NCBI GenBank assembly: GCA_017506865.1
Contig: JAFCMP010000554.1
Coordinates: 1-64,000, forward strand
Reading direction: 5' to 3'
DNA length: 64,000 nt
Source of the DNA: Tribonema minus
Lineage: Eukaryota > Sar > Xanthophyceae > Tribonematales > Tribonemataceae
The first letter of the stretch is position 1, and the number at the start of each line of letters is the position of its first letter. This document shows positions 53,770 through 64,000 of the stretch, piece by piece. Both the position numbers and the translations under genes were made by a program. The notes below the pieces were generated by a model. The model searched no databases. It had not been told where the DNA came from and was given only the letters and a program-made list of their open reading frames with translations.

Positions 53770-56700
53770 TCATTTGTCCTGCACCAGCGCAAAAGTGAAC
53801 TCCTTAACTTCAACTGCCAACTTCCCGTCCACGTAGCCCCGCCCCGCCATCTTGGCGATGCCGAAGCGCTGCTTCCACGCGGTCAGCTCCACCTGCGCAG
53901 TGTGCGCAGAGACGCGCATAGGGGGCACTGTTACTTCAACGTTTCAGCTACCAATGAGTGTTCTCGTTGAAAGTGGCCAACTTGCCATAGATTAGTAGGT
54001 GGGGTACATGATCTTCAACTGAGGACGGATGGTGGCACGCCAGACTGCGGCACCAGGCACAGAGTGGGTTCAAGTGACGCTCCTCATGCATCTTCAAATA
54101 CCTACGTCAAGACCTGGTTCCGCTGGCCAAAGCATATCCCTTTCTAAAATCGTACAGAAGATCTGCACACTCATAGTAGCAAAGAAACGAAACAAAGCTC
54201 ATGCGCCCCATCAAATTCGCACTTAGTTAATTCCACCGTGAATCGAGCGGACACCCTTGAAGTTGGCAACTTCGCTTCGTTGTTGAGGCAGTGACCCTCT
54301 GCAATCTCGAATTTCTCAGCAACTGCAGAGTGTGATAGCAACTTCAATCCAGACTGGTTGCTGTACAACTTGCTCGATAACTGGCCTGCCTGCGATGTAA
54401 TGGTACTGTTAGCAGTAACTTCAATGAGTGTTGTTGCTTAATCAAAGGGCAAACCATGGTGTCTATTTTTATATAGAACATTGCAGAATTTGCTGCAATA
54501 TGGTTATGTGCGCTTGACCAGACGACTGCACCGTGCAGCAAAGTCTTTTTCTCTTTACACATCTCATGTGCAGCCAGTCAGAGAGCCGTCTGTACTGCAT
54601 GTACTGATGGCTCGCGTGAGGGTATTGCAACCCAGCAAATGGCAATGGAGCCGGTCATACCGACACCTGATAGCAAACAGGGCTGTTGCTGTGCATACAG
54701 TGCTCTTCAGTATTTCTGCACCAGACGAGCAGTTTGAGCAGATCTCAACTGGGGTGAATGACAACTTGACAAGCATGATACTAGCAGTATGAGCAGATCT
54801 CAAGTGGCCACTGGGGTGAATGACAATTTGACAAGCATGCTACTTCTATTCACCAGTTTGCGTTGGTCAGCCTACATTTCCACTGTACTTCAAGTCAACT
54901 ATCAAGCTCACCCAGGTCGATGTACTTCAAATGTGACTGTTATTCGCGGCGAAAACATAGTTCCATCGTCTTCCAGCTGCAAACGTAGCACTTCATGTTC
55001 TAGAGCAAAGCCCAGATTACAGCCACCACGAATGCTCGCACATGCATGCGACATTAGTGCACAACCGCGTGTGTACCCTGCAATTGTGACAGTACGCGGT
55101 CCGCGATTCGACTGAGCCCAGTTTGATCGTGCCTGCCACCTACTATCATAGTTCGAAATGGCACCATATACTGTGCATTGAAGTTGAAGTTCAGCACGGG
55201 CCAACTTGGCTCCCTGGCACCAACTGCTCACCGCCCACAGCTTCTCCAAAAAAACACACGCTTTTGCTAGAGTTCCGAGCCGGAACCGGCTAAGACGGTT
55301 CCGGCTCGTCTAGACGGCGAAGACGCAAAGACGGAATGTCAACACACCATCTTTTCCGTCTTTTTTCAAAACAGCTTTTATGGCTTTTATAACACTCCAG
55401 CAGGCATGTGGCTCACGTACAATGCCAAGGCAAGAGTGCTGATGCACCGCTACTACGCACTGCTGCTTGCTTCACTTTTTCCGGTCTGACTCACTTCAAG
55501 TTTGAAGTGCAGTGTGTGGTCGTTATCGGTTATCGCGTGCAGGAGTGTTGTGCTTTGCTGTGTAGGTTCCCACGAAAGCTGTGTTGCCCCTACATGCAGT
55601 AATCATTTGGTTCACGGTCAAGATGAAAGTAGGTGAGTCGGCGTGGCAAGGCCATCTTCGACCGTCTTTTCCGTCTTGTCTTTTCCGTCTTGGACGTAAA
55701 AGACGGTCGAAGACGGTACAGCCCGTCTGGACGGCTCAGACGGACGGCGGGCTAAGCCGTCTGCAATTAAGACGGTTTGTGGGACCGGCTCGGAACTCCA
55801 GCTTTTGCGCTTTTAACTTCAAGTTGGAGTTCACCATGACCAAGTGACGTGCCACGATGCGCCCAGGCCACTGACCTCCATGACCCGCACATCCCCGGGC
55901 ACCACGGGCTTGCGCCACTTAACGCCGTCCACACACCCTTCTTGAGACCACACACACACTTTGAACTTCAAGTTCAAGTTCACCATCGCTACTGTGACCA
56001 AGTGACATGCCACAACGCGGGCCACATGTGACCAAGTGACAGGCACGAACGCGGCCTCTCACCTCCATGACCAGCACGGCTTGCACCACTGCACGCTGTC
56101 CACCCGCTTCAAATTTCAACTTGAAGTTCACCACCCAACTAAGTGACATGCCACAACGCCACTAACCTCCATGACCAGCACATCCCCGGGCACCACGGGC
56201 TTGCGCCACTTAACACCGTCCACCCCCCCGAAGAAGAATGTCCCCTTGCCATCCGAGATGGGCGCCTGCAGCGCGATTATCCCCCCCAGCTGCGCCATGG
56301 CCTCGACCTGCGCGGCAGCAGCAGCAGCAGCGGCGGCAGCGGCAGCAGCAACAGCGGCAGCGGCGGCAGGTGGGCTCAGAGCGGCGACACGAGCGCCGCA
56401 GAGCCGCAGACGCTACTAGTAGGTGTACGCTGAGCCGCGCATGCAGTGCGCAGGTTTTGACGACGAGATGCTGTGTGCCGCCTTGTGCAGGCCTGCAAGC
56501 TGTTTTGCGTTGGCAATGCGACACATGCCAAGTTCACATTTGCGATTTGCAATGCCAGTGGAGATGGTCTAAATGGGTGAGAGCTCGGTCTGAGCTGTGC
56601 TGTGTCTCATGCGAGCATTCCTGTTTTGAGAGCGATGGGAGAGCCGTCGCACATTGCTCAACTGCACGAAGAGCAACAGCTCAACTAATTATGTGGCATA

Positions 56701-57790
56701 GATCCATGGGGCGATCATCATCTCTGCCGAAAGGTACTATGGCTGCTGCGATTGTTTCCATAGTCTGTGTGACATGCAATCGCAGCATGTGTGAGCTGCA
56801 CGCGCGTTGCGGTGCGTTGAGGGCCACACCTACGTCAAATCCGTCACCACCAACACAAACTTCAAGTGGTATCCGCGCAGCACCTCGGTGAAAGTCGGTG
56901 CGCTCCGTCACCCATGTGCATTGCTGAACGGTCACGACTCGGCTCCCGCCAACCAGTGTGCATGCCACCGAAGTGCAACGACACCATGGTCACCTTCACA
57001 CACATGCCTGCCCCGACACGAGGCCGATTAGCCAGCAGCCGGCTAATGATGTCTCATGGGTCCCTGCCAGCATGGAGTGCACATGACTGCCACGTGGCAG
57101 CACAACTCAGCTTAGAGCGCACAAATCCGATTGTTTGCTTGTCCATGGCATGTGCGTACCTGCAGCACACCAGGCATGATGGGGCGGTCGGGAAAGTGAC
57201 CCGTGAACTGGGGCTCGTTGTTGGTGATGCACTTGATGCCGACGGCGCGCTTGCCGGGCTCGAAGTATATCACTTTGTCTACCAGCGCGAAGGGGTAGCG
57301 GTGGGGCAGGATCTTGGCGATGTGCTCGTCAACTGTGAAGATCGCTTCGGGGTGGGCTATGCCCTTGCTGCAAAGCACAGCATGAATGCATCGCTTGAGC
57401 ATGGCTGATGCAATGTTTCGATCTGACAGTATGGTCGGCAGCAGTTCAGGGCTTCCGCATGTGCTCGGACTGCCGTAAGACACGCAAGATCTGGTGTCCG
57501 CTCGTGTCCCGACAAACGGGCTTCCTACTGCAACATGCACGATGGCACCTGACATCGGGCACTGCATGCAATGCGGATCTCTGCAGCCTATACTTCCATA
57601 CTGACCTGAACTCCGCAGCAGTCGTGCCGGGAGCGGGGCCCTCAGCGGCGGCGTCCTCGGCCATGCGAAGGGCAGCCTTGCTGTTGACCGACACATGTTT
57701 GGACGCGCTTGCAGCAGACGGCACCACAAAGCCGTGGCACAAGCAGCTCAGGCAGCCAGCCACAACTGCGAGCAGCGCGAAAAACTGCAT
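53770..57790 (-). CDS. Plastid 3-hydroxyacyl-ACP dehydratase FabZ
   Basis: Four minus-strand exons, 57790-57606, 57367-57160, 56307-56167 and 53892-53770, join in frame to 218 aa. FabZ removes water from 3-hydroxyacyl-ACP to give trans-2-enoyl-ACP in type II fatty-acid synthesis in the plastid. The N-terminus ([20 protein letters not shown] then [11 protein letters not shown]) is a signal peptide plus transit peptide with Phe at the cleavage point. The hot-dog domain shows [14 protein letters not shown], the catalytic His in [13 protein letters not shown], the catalytic Glu in [30 protein letters not shown] and the final strand [20 protein letters not shown]. Intron 3 (2.3 kb) contains a hAT-like insertion and two copies of the exon 3 end. 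Known relatives have ~150 residues after the targeting part, as here. Confidence 0.95.
55268..55800. mobile_element. hAT-like non-autonomous transposon
   Basis: A 533-bp insertion in FabZ intron 3. Ends: TAGAGTTCCGAGCCGG at 55268-55283 and its inverted match (15 of 16) at 55785-55800. An 8-bp direct repeat, GCTTTTGC, flanks it at 55260-55267 and 55801-55808, the target duplication length of hAT elements. The regions inside both ends are rich in AAGACGG/CCGTCTT subterminal repeats. No transposase frame is present. Confidence 0.9.
55865..56115 (-). repeat. Donor-side copies of FabZ exon 56307-56167
   Basis: Two copies of the exon end (minus strand GACGGCGTTAAGTGGCGCAA ... GTCATGGAG/gt) at about 55871-55935 and, shorter, 56060-56105. 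The first reads [17 protein letters not shown]. The neighbouring intron words acttcaagttcaccatg and gaccaagtgac also repeat. Confidence 0.88.
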
Positions 57791-58156
57791 GGTTGCTTTG
57801 TTTGCAGCTCGTGCTATGCAAGGGTGTTCTGCTTTTCAGCGTCAAACCTCAAAAACGTCATCCTAGGGTTAAGACCTAGATGATATCGTGCCCCCAACTT
57901 TTTTTGTCTCTTCTGTAGGTGGCCGTCGACGGCGAAGGACTAAGGAGGGAGGGCATTAAGCAGCAGGGAGTCACCAGGGTAGCCACACAACTCAAGTTGC
58001 TGCCGAAAATAGAGGATCGACATTGGCTCGCTGAGCGACTGGATCGCGAAGCCAAACCTTGTTGAAAATCAGACACTGTTGGCATAGCACTGGCGGTCTC
58101 AGAAGGCCATCTAGCTGCTTGATTCACTGCCCGGGTGGCAGTGTCGAGACACTGCC
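57791..58156. promoter_or_regulatory. Divergent promoter region, FabZ / SF3A1
   Basis: 366 bp between the FabZ ATG (minus, 57790) and the SF3A1 ATG (plus, 58157). It includes a palindromic-looking cctaggg...acctaga stretch near 57860 and no evident TATA box. Confidence 0.5.
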
Positions 58157-61100
58157 ATGAGTGCAGCCGTGGCCAGCAGCCTGCCGGTGCCGGGCCCTGG
58201 CGCAGCAGCGCCGGAGCAGGATGGGAGCAGCAGCAATGGAGGTGCGGCGGATGTCGAGGCGGCATCCCAGGGGAAGGTCAAGGGCATCATCGTGCCGCCA
58301 CCCGAGATCAGGGCCATTGCTGACAAAACCGCCCGCTTTGTGGCCAAAAACGGCAAGAGCTTTGAGCAGAGGATTTTGAATAGCGAGGAGGGCAGGTGCG
58401 TTTTAAACTTCTAGCAATGTGATTGTACAAAGCCTAGCATAGCAGTGTTTAGCATTCGAGGTAGTGGATTTGACATTGTGAATCTTCTCTCCGGACTGCT
58501 CATATGTGCGAATGACGCCCGAAGGTTCAGTCTGTAGCCGGATAGCACCATGGCTGAGCACAAATCACGGCAGCTGCACAGAGGCTTGGTTGTAAGAATC
58601 AGGAATCGCATACGTCCGCTGAACAATCGCGTAAGCCTCTCTGTTCTCTCTCATGTGTCTGTCTGGCGCTTGGCAGGAGCGCAAAGTTCAACTTCATGCG
58701 GCCGCACGACCCCTACTACGCCTACTATGAGTACAAGATTAGAGAGGTGGAAGAGGGGAGGGATACCCCCGCAGGTGCGCCGGCTGCACCCGCGCCGGCA
58801 GCGGCAGCGCCAGCGGCGGCAGCAGCAGACGGCGAGGCGAAGGAGCCGGGGAAGGCGACGGCGGCGGCGGCGGTGCAGAAAAAGGCGGTGATGGCGCCCA
58901 TTGCCAAAGCGGCGCGGACCATTGCAAAGGACGTCAAGCCTCCGCCATTTGTTTTCAGCCATGGGTGAGTTTGAATCCGCTGCCCATTTGTTGGTGCTGG
59001 TGTGTGCAGAGCGTTGGCTGTGGTGCATGGAAAGCATGACTGCGCAGCCGAGACGCATTGCTTGTTGAAGTTACTCAGGTTGTGATGGCACCTACTGCCA
59101 AGGCAGCGCGGACCATTACAAAGGACCTCAAGCCTCCGCCGTTTGTATTCAGCCATGGGTGAGTTCGTATCCGCTGTCTATCTGCTGATGGTGCTGTGTG
59201 CGGAGCGCTGCGGTGCGCGATGCGCAGGCCGGATACACTGGTTGTTGAAGTTGCTCAGGTCGGGACATGCAAATAAATTTACGGCAGAATCAGTTTATGA
59301 TTCATCATCAGGGGAAGCCAGTGGCAGTTGTCTTGGCCGTTCTCACGTTCTTGCACTTGCAGGGTGTTGTGTGCGTCAGTGCAGTGACCTGCCGGCAAGC
59401 TGGCGACTTCCGTATATGGCCCTGCAGAGACAACGTGCCGCACCTACATGCTCTGCACAACACTGAATACTCATCAAATGATGAGCTTGCAAACGTACGC
59501 AATCTGATCAGTTGCTGGTCAGGGCTGCTTGGCCCCTGTTGGGCAAGAGTCACATGCGCAAGTGTAACATAACTTGAAGTGTTACCTCGCGCACCTGAGC
59601 TTCAGCGTGTTGTCGGCAGTGAGGGGTTACTTGTCACGCCCTGTTGGTGTGCTTCCGAACCACTGTCGATATTTGGCTTGCCGCGCAACAGAGTCGAAGT
59701 TATGGGGGTGATGGTGTTGAGGTTGCATGCTGCGAACAGCATAGCCACAGGGCTCGCCACTGTGGCACGCGAGGTCGCAGACGTGAGAGTGTATGCAGGC
59801 TACATGGGGGAATGCTGACGCCTGCATTGCCGCCGGTGCCATCTGTCACCACAGGCACCCGACAGGTCTCACTGCGCACGATCTCGACCTGATTAAGCTT
59901 ACGGCGCAATACACGGCTGCGGGCGGGAGGCAGTTTCTGGCGACGCTGGCTCGGAAGGAGGCGCAAAATGAAATGTTCCAGGTGCGTTTCAGAGGCTGTT
60001 GCCAATGTCCTGCGCAAAAACCATGCCGGCAGGGCAGCGTTGTTGGGACGCCTTGCTTGGTCATTGGGGGCACGAGTGCATGGCAGTGAGACGCGACACG
60101 TGGCGCTGAGGTCATCTGCGTCGATTGCACAGGTGGGCTGCAGTCCGCTGTGCCTATTGGGGGCCGACGCACTGCCCTGTGGCATCGCATCACAGTCGCT
60201 GCTGCAGCAGCGCGGCACCTGAGCGATGCTGCAGAGTCCATAGTACATAGGTATACATGCGTCATAGTCAGGGCGCATGACGCGCAGAGCTGCGCTCCAG
60301 CCCTCGGACGGCGAGCCATGCGGCCATTCATCAGATGCTGCAGCGTTGCGGCATCCCAGTCAGCGTTGCGCGGCATTGGTAGAATCACGGTCGGTATGTA
60401 TGTCTCGCAGTCAGGGTATGTGACGCGCCAGCGTCTGATGACCGGGCGTGCTGCAGCCTGCTTTCAACTGCGTCGTGGTGCGTAATTGCAGTGCTGAGTG
60501 CTGCACCTCTGCCGACAGTGAGCCGTGCTGCAGCCTTCTGCTGCACCTGAGCCGTGCTGCGTCAGTCACAACGCTCAGCAGCGCTGCGTCCTTGTAGGTG
60601 ACGAACCGTGCGGCAGCCTGCTGTGCCTGAGCCGTGCTGCGCCAATTGCAATGCTCAGCAGCGCTGCATCCTTAAAAGCATTCAACTTCAAGTCGTGCAT
60701 CTTTGATAGTGATATCATACGATCGATTTTTTTTAACAGCGACCCCTGAACCTTTGCCTATCAAATCTGATGAAATTTGTCGGTGATGAGCCGTGCTGCA
60801 GCCTGCTGCACCTGAGCTGTGCTGCGTCAGTTGCAATGCTCAGCAGCGCTGCATTCTTGCCATTTTCCTGCAGCTCCTAAAGGGCGCGCACGCGCTGTTC
60901 AGCTGTGCTACTCCAGTTGCAATGCTCAGCAGCAGGCCTGTACCCTTGCCAATGTCCTGCAGTTCCTCAAGGGCATGCACGCGCTGTTCAGCTACTTCGC
61001 TTCACCTGAGGCGTGCTGCGTCAGTTGCAATGCTCAGCAGCGCTGCATCCCTGCCAATGTCGCGCAGTTTCTCAAGGGTACGCACGCGCTGTTCAGCTAC

Positions 61101-64000
61101 TTCGCTTCGCCTGAGCCGTGCTGCGCCAGTTGCAATGCTGAGCAGCGCTGCATTTTTTATAACCTGCAGTTCCTCAAGGGCACGCACGCGCTGTTCAGCT
61201 ACTTTACGAGCCTGGTGGATGCGTATACGAAGGTGCTGCAGCCCACGGAGCAGCAGAAAGCGGCGGCGAAGGCGGGGTGCTCGCGACAGGTCAGTTGAAG
61301 TTTTGCTTCATCGATTCTCGCTGAGATGTATACCTCTGCCACTCGCAGGCAACAAGGACACGCCGACTGTGAGCATTGAGTAGTGACAGTCCCTGCATGT
61401 TTGAAACTGGGAAGCCGGTAGCTGATACCGTGGAAAGGTGTTTATTTCTGTGAATCTGACCACAGCAGATGAGTGCTTGTTCGTAACGGAGGGATGCTTG
61501 CGGGTGGCCCGAAAAGTGTACCTGCGCCAATCGTCACAGTGGAAGAGTGTGGTTGATTCAACGGGCGGGATGGTACAGGCCACTTTGCTGAACTTGAAGT
61601 GGTGCATAGCTGACGTTGAAGTGGTGCTCGCGGCAGGTCAGTTGACGTGTGCTTTCATTAATTCTCGCTGATGATGTATACCTCTGCCAATCGCAACAGT
61701 GTTCGTTTCGTTTCGTCTGCAACGGTGCAAGCCAGTTCCTATCTTCGTGGGGGACTGTGTTTTGGACTTGAAGCATAGCTGAACTTGAAGTTCTGTACAT
61801 GTGTGACCTGTTGCGGCGTTGGAGGCACTCCGATGTGAGTTTGAAGTTTGAAAGGCCATGCCGCACCACGCAAATGTGGCACGTGCACTGAGCAATTAGT
61901 GTGTCATACAATGGCTTTTGTTGGCAGGTAACACTGGAGCGTGCGGGTCACCTAGGAGCATTGCTGAAGTTGAAGTTCCCACAAAGCATTTCTCAATGTA
62001 CATCCCTGACACAATCGTGCGGTTCAGGCACTCTGGTGCCCTTAAAAGGGCCATGGCGCACCACGCAATCGTGATCGTCTTGTGCATGTGTTCTGAGCAG
62101 TTGCTGTGTCGTGCGATGGCTTTTGTTGGCAGGTCATGCTAGAGCGCGCAGTCCACCGCTGGGAGTACGACAGGGCGGAGCAGGAGAAGCGAAGAGCGCA
62201 GGTGAGGGTGCCTCTTATAAAAGCGACTATAGTTGCCACTTCAGTGTATATGCTGATGTAAATGCAAAGGTGAGCGTGCCCATGCTGCAGAGTATCACAG
62301 TCATGCTAGCAGGAGAACGAAAAGCGCAGGTGAGGGTGCCTCTCATCAAAGCGAGTATACTCTGCCACTTCAATGTATGCTGAAGTCATGCAGAGGTTAG
62401 CGTGCACATCTGCAGAGTACCACCGTCATGTTATTGCAGATGTGTTGATGCTGTAAAGCACCAGGTGCAGTGCTGTCCATGCCGTCTGGCCTTGATGCAT
62501 GTCATAATGCACTGCCACAATCACTCAGGTGATACTCCGTGCAATAACTACGCTCTGAAGCTGATGTGTTTTGTGAATGCAATTCAACAACTCAGCGTTT
62601 CATGACTCGACTTGATGTTGGCAATCTACGTCACTACCCGGTGCGTTGCATTCATGAACTTTTTCATGCGTCGCTGTGGCTCTTTGCAATGCCAGGAAGC
62701 GGAAATGGACGCAGACAAGCTGGCGTTTCGGAGCATTGACTGGCAGGACTTTGTGGTGGTGGAGACCATTGACTTCCCAGAGGATGAGCTTACGGGCGTT
62801 ACCTACGGCACCATGGACGAGGAGCAGGACGTGGAGATGGACATGGTATGTCACTTGTTGAAATTTATACAGTCGTAGAAGAGGCGGAGTCAGTGCCGGT
62901 AATTTCTGGAATGTCACTTGTTGAAGTTCGCGTACTTGTAGAAGGAGCAGGACTTTGTGGTGGTGGAGACCATTGACTTCCCGGAGGATGAGCTGACAGG
63001 CGTTACCTACGGCACCATGGACGAGGATTAGGACGTGGAGTGGACATGGTACCTGCCGGAATGTCACTTGTTGAAGTTCATCTGATTGTAGAAGCAGCGG
63101 GGTCAATGAACCGTGGACGAGGAGCAGCATCATGGAGATTGACTTGGTAACTGTCACTTGTTGAAGTTCATTGAATTGTTGAAGAAGCGGTGTAAATGAG
63201 GCGCCGTGATGCGCCGTGGAGATGGACATGTAACTTATGGAGTGTCACTTGTTGAAGCTCATGTGCTTGTAGAAGAAGCAGGGTCAATGCAGTATGGACG
63301 AGTAGCAAAACGTGGAGAGGACAGGGTAACTTATGGAGTGTCACTAAGTGTAAAAGAAGCGGTCAATAAGGCGCTGTGATGCGCGGACTGCACCTCCTCG
63401 TGCTGATGACCAGCATGTCTGGCGAAACAGCATGTCTGGCAATACGGACATTTGCACCGCATGTGACTCAAGCATCATGTATAAGCAGGGTGCCGCCAGC
63501 GGCGTGAAGATGTAGGGTAAGGGTTTAGGTAAGGTGGCTGTGTTTATCTTCATGGATACATTTGGACTGTGTATCTGAAATAGCATGTGTCTGAGTGTGT
63601 GCTGCACGGATTGCTCCTTCACGCCATACCCTGTGCCATGATTCATGTCGCACTCTGGACGAGGCGCCACCAGAGTTCATGAAAGTAACTTTCGAAGTTG
63701 AGCTGCCCACTACTGGCTCCAGCTGAAAGCAGCCTGTCCTGTCCTAGCACGTGCGGGGCTGTGATGACAACGAGACGCTTCCACACGTTTGCAGGATCAT
63801 ATCGCTCTGCTTCAGAGGCCTTCGCACCTGCAGGTTTACTCATACGCCGCATCAATCAAAGCCACTGCTTCTTTCACAACGACACCACGACGAGCGTCTT
63901 CCGCCCCCCCCTCCCAGGACGAAGAGGACGTGTCCGGCTTCCGCGTCGACCAGCTGCGCCAGGAGCACGCGGCGCGCACGGAGGTCGACGTCGACATGGA
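58157..64000 (+). CDS. SF3A1/PRP21 splicing factor (3'-partial)
   Basis: Exons 58157-58395, 58677-58964, 59855-59981, 61170-61289, 62133-62201, 62696-62845 and 63918-64000 (runs off the window) keep one frame. SF3A1 is a subunit of the SF3a complex of U2 snRNP. It has two SURP modules: SURP1 with IIVPPPEIRAIADKTARFVA, FEQRIL and FNFMRPHDPYYAYYEYKI; SURP2 with DLDLIKLTAQYTAAGGRQFL and, on the next exon, FLKGTHALFSYFTSLVDAYTK. The segment WEYDRAEQEKRRAQ and then IDWQDFVVVETIDFPEDE match the conserved centre of the family. A low-complexity Ala/Pro stretch sits after SURP1. The C-terminal ubiquitin-like domain would lie beyond the window. Exon-edge copies occur in most of its introns. Confidence 0.95.
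59075..59200 (+). repeat. Donor-side copy of SF3A1 exon 58677-58964
   Basis: gtgatggcacctactgccaa through tcagccatgg/gtgagt repeats the last ~85 bases of the exon, with 8 or so substitutions, plus about 60 bases of intron (cgctgtctatctgctgatgg). The unit is ~195 bp. Confidence 0.92.
60790..61115 (+). repeat. Acceptor-side copies of SF3A1 exon 61170-61289
   Basis: Three copies of ctgcag/TTCCTCAAGGGCACGCACGC-like sequence start at about 60873 (ctcctaaagggcgcgcacgc), 60962 and 61068; the real exon starts at 61170. Each keeps gcgctgttcagctacttc (the first in shortened form), then falls into gagccgtgctgcgtcagttg / caatgctcagcagcgctgca, which repeats from about 60520 on. Units are about 90-110 bp. 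Confidence 0.92.
61290..61700 (+). repeat. Duplicated intron start after SF3A1 exon 61170-61289
   Basis: The stretch caggtcagttgaagttttgc ... attctcgctgagatgtatacctctgcca (61287 on) recurs at about 61633-61700 with the donor-like ggcaggtcag, about 350 bp away. Confidence 0.75.
61905..61945 (+). repeat. Acceptor-side copy of SF3A1 exon 62133-62201
   Basis: atggcttttgttggcag/gta...ctggagcgtgcg repeats the intron end and first ~20 bases of the exon about 215 bp upstream. Confidence 0.8.
62300..62375 (+). repeat. Donor-side copy of SF3A1 exon 62133-62201
   Basis: caggagaacgaaaagcgcag/gtgagggtgcctct and following 'aaagcgagtat' repeat the exon end and its intron about 125 bp downstream. Confidence 0.87.
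62940..63330 (+). repeat. Donor-side copies of SF3A1 exon 62696-62845
   Basis: A long copy at about 62946-63050 repeats caggactttgtggtggtgga through the exon end but carries an in-frame TAG (gaggattaggac). Progressively shorter remnants, each followed by gtcacttgttgaag, lie near 63110-63150, 63205-63235 and 63290-63325. Confidence 0.9.

Noticed and set aside
55268..55800. The AAGACGG-rich region as a simple satellite
   Set aside because: It has matched inverted ends and an 8-bp flanking duplication, so a transposon is the better explanation.
270..63330. Exon-copy arrays as pure assembly artefact
   Set aside because: Copies are diverged from the real exons to different degrees, sit on the correct intron side every time and have clean unique spacers, which collapsed or mis-joined reads would not produce; still worth a long-read check.

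Overview
The window is nuclear DNA of a eukaryotic alga, most likely one with a red-derived complex plastid such as a photosynthetic stramenopile (ochrophyte). Genes are split by many introns with GT-AG (once GC-AG) borders, coding DNA is very GC-rich with long CAG/GCG triplet runs, and telomere-type TTAGGG repeats are scattered inside introns. Two proteins (FabZ and a PPR-EngB GTPase) begin with a signal peptide followed at the expected cleavage site by Phe (HG/FVVPSA and HA/FCPSG), the ASAFAP-type bipartite plastid signal of algae with secondary red plastids. The exact taxon cannot be read from the window.

Layout: IWS1/SPN1 transcription elongation factor (+, 1082 to about 9.7-10.2 kb, 5' end outside the window); a SANT/Myb-like poly-Q protein (-, 12329-17300); an AAAP/SLC38-type amino-acid transporter (-, 20825-27878); a WNK kinase (+, 28275-39515); a plastid PPR-EngB fusion GTPase (+, 40221-44286); a SAM-domain protein (+, 45045-47795); a TRMT10-type tRNA methyltransferase (+, 48459-52702); plastid FabZ (-, 53770-57790); and SF3A1/PRP21 splicing factor (+, 58157 to beyond the window end). 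For the genes with both ends in the window, exon phases were checked by hand and the joined exons keep an open frame. These are housekeeping genes without an obvious shared pathway. The transporter/WNK and FabZ/SF3A1 pairs are divergent with short shared promoters.

The most unusual feature is how the introns are built. In most of these genes, on both strands, the intron next to an exon carries a series of direct, degenerate copies of that exon's edge together with its splice site (acceptor-side copies upstream, donor-side copies downstream), about 100-270 bp apart. One WNK exon start occurs six times and an IWS1 exon start six times; even a rare GC donor is preserved in its copies. The introns therefore look as if they grew by repeated local duplication across splice junctions. 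Other mobile or repeated DNA includes a hAT-like non-autonomous element with 8-bp target duplication in a FabZ intron, a TA-flanked MITE in a transporter intron, a ~140-bp dispersed family whose minus strand keeps a reading frame, a 95-bp dispersed repeat, and at least nine interstitial telomeric tracts.
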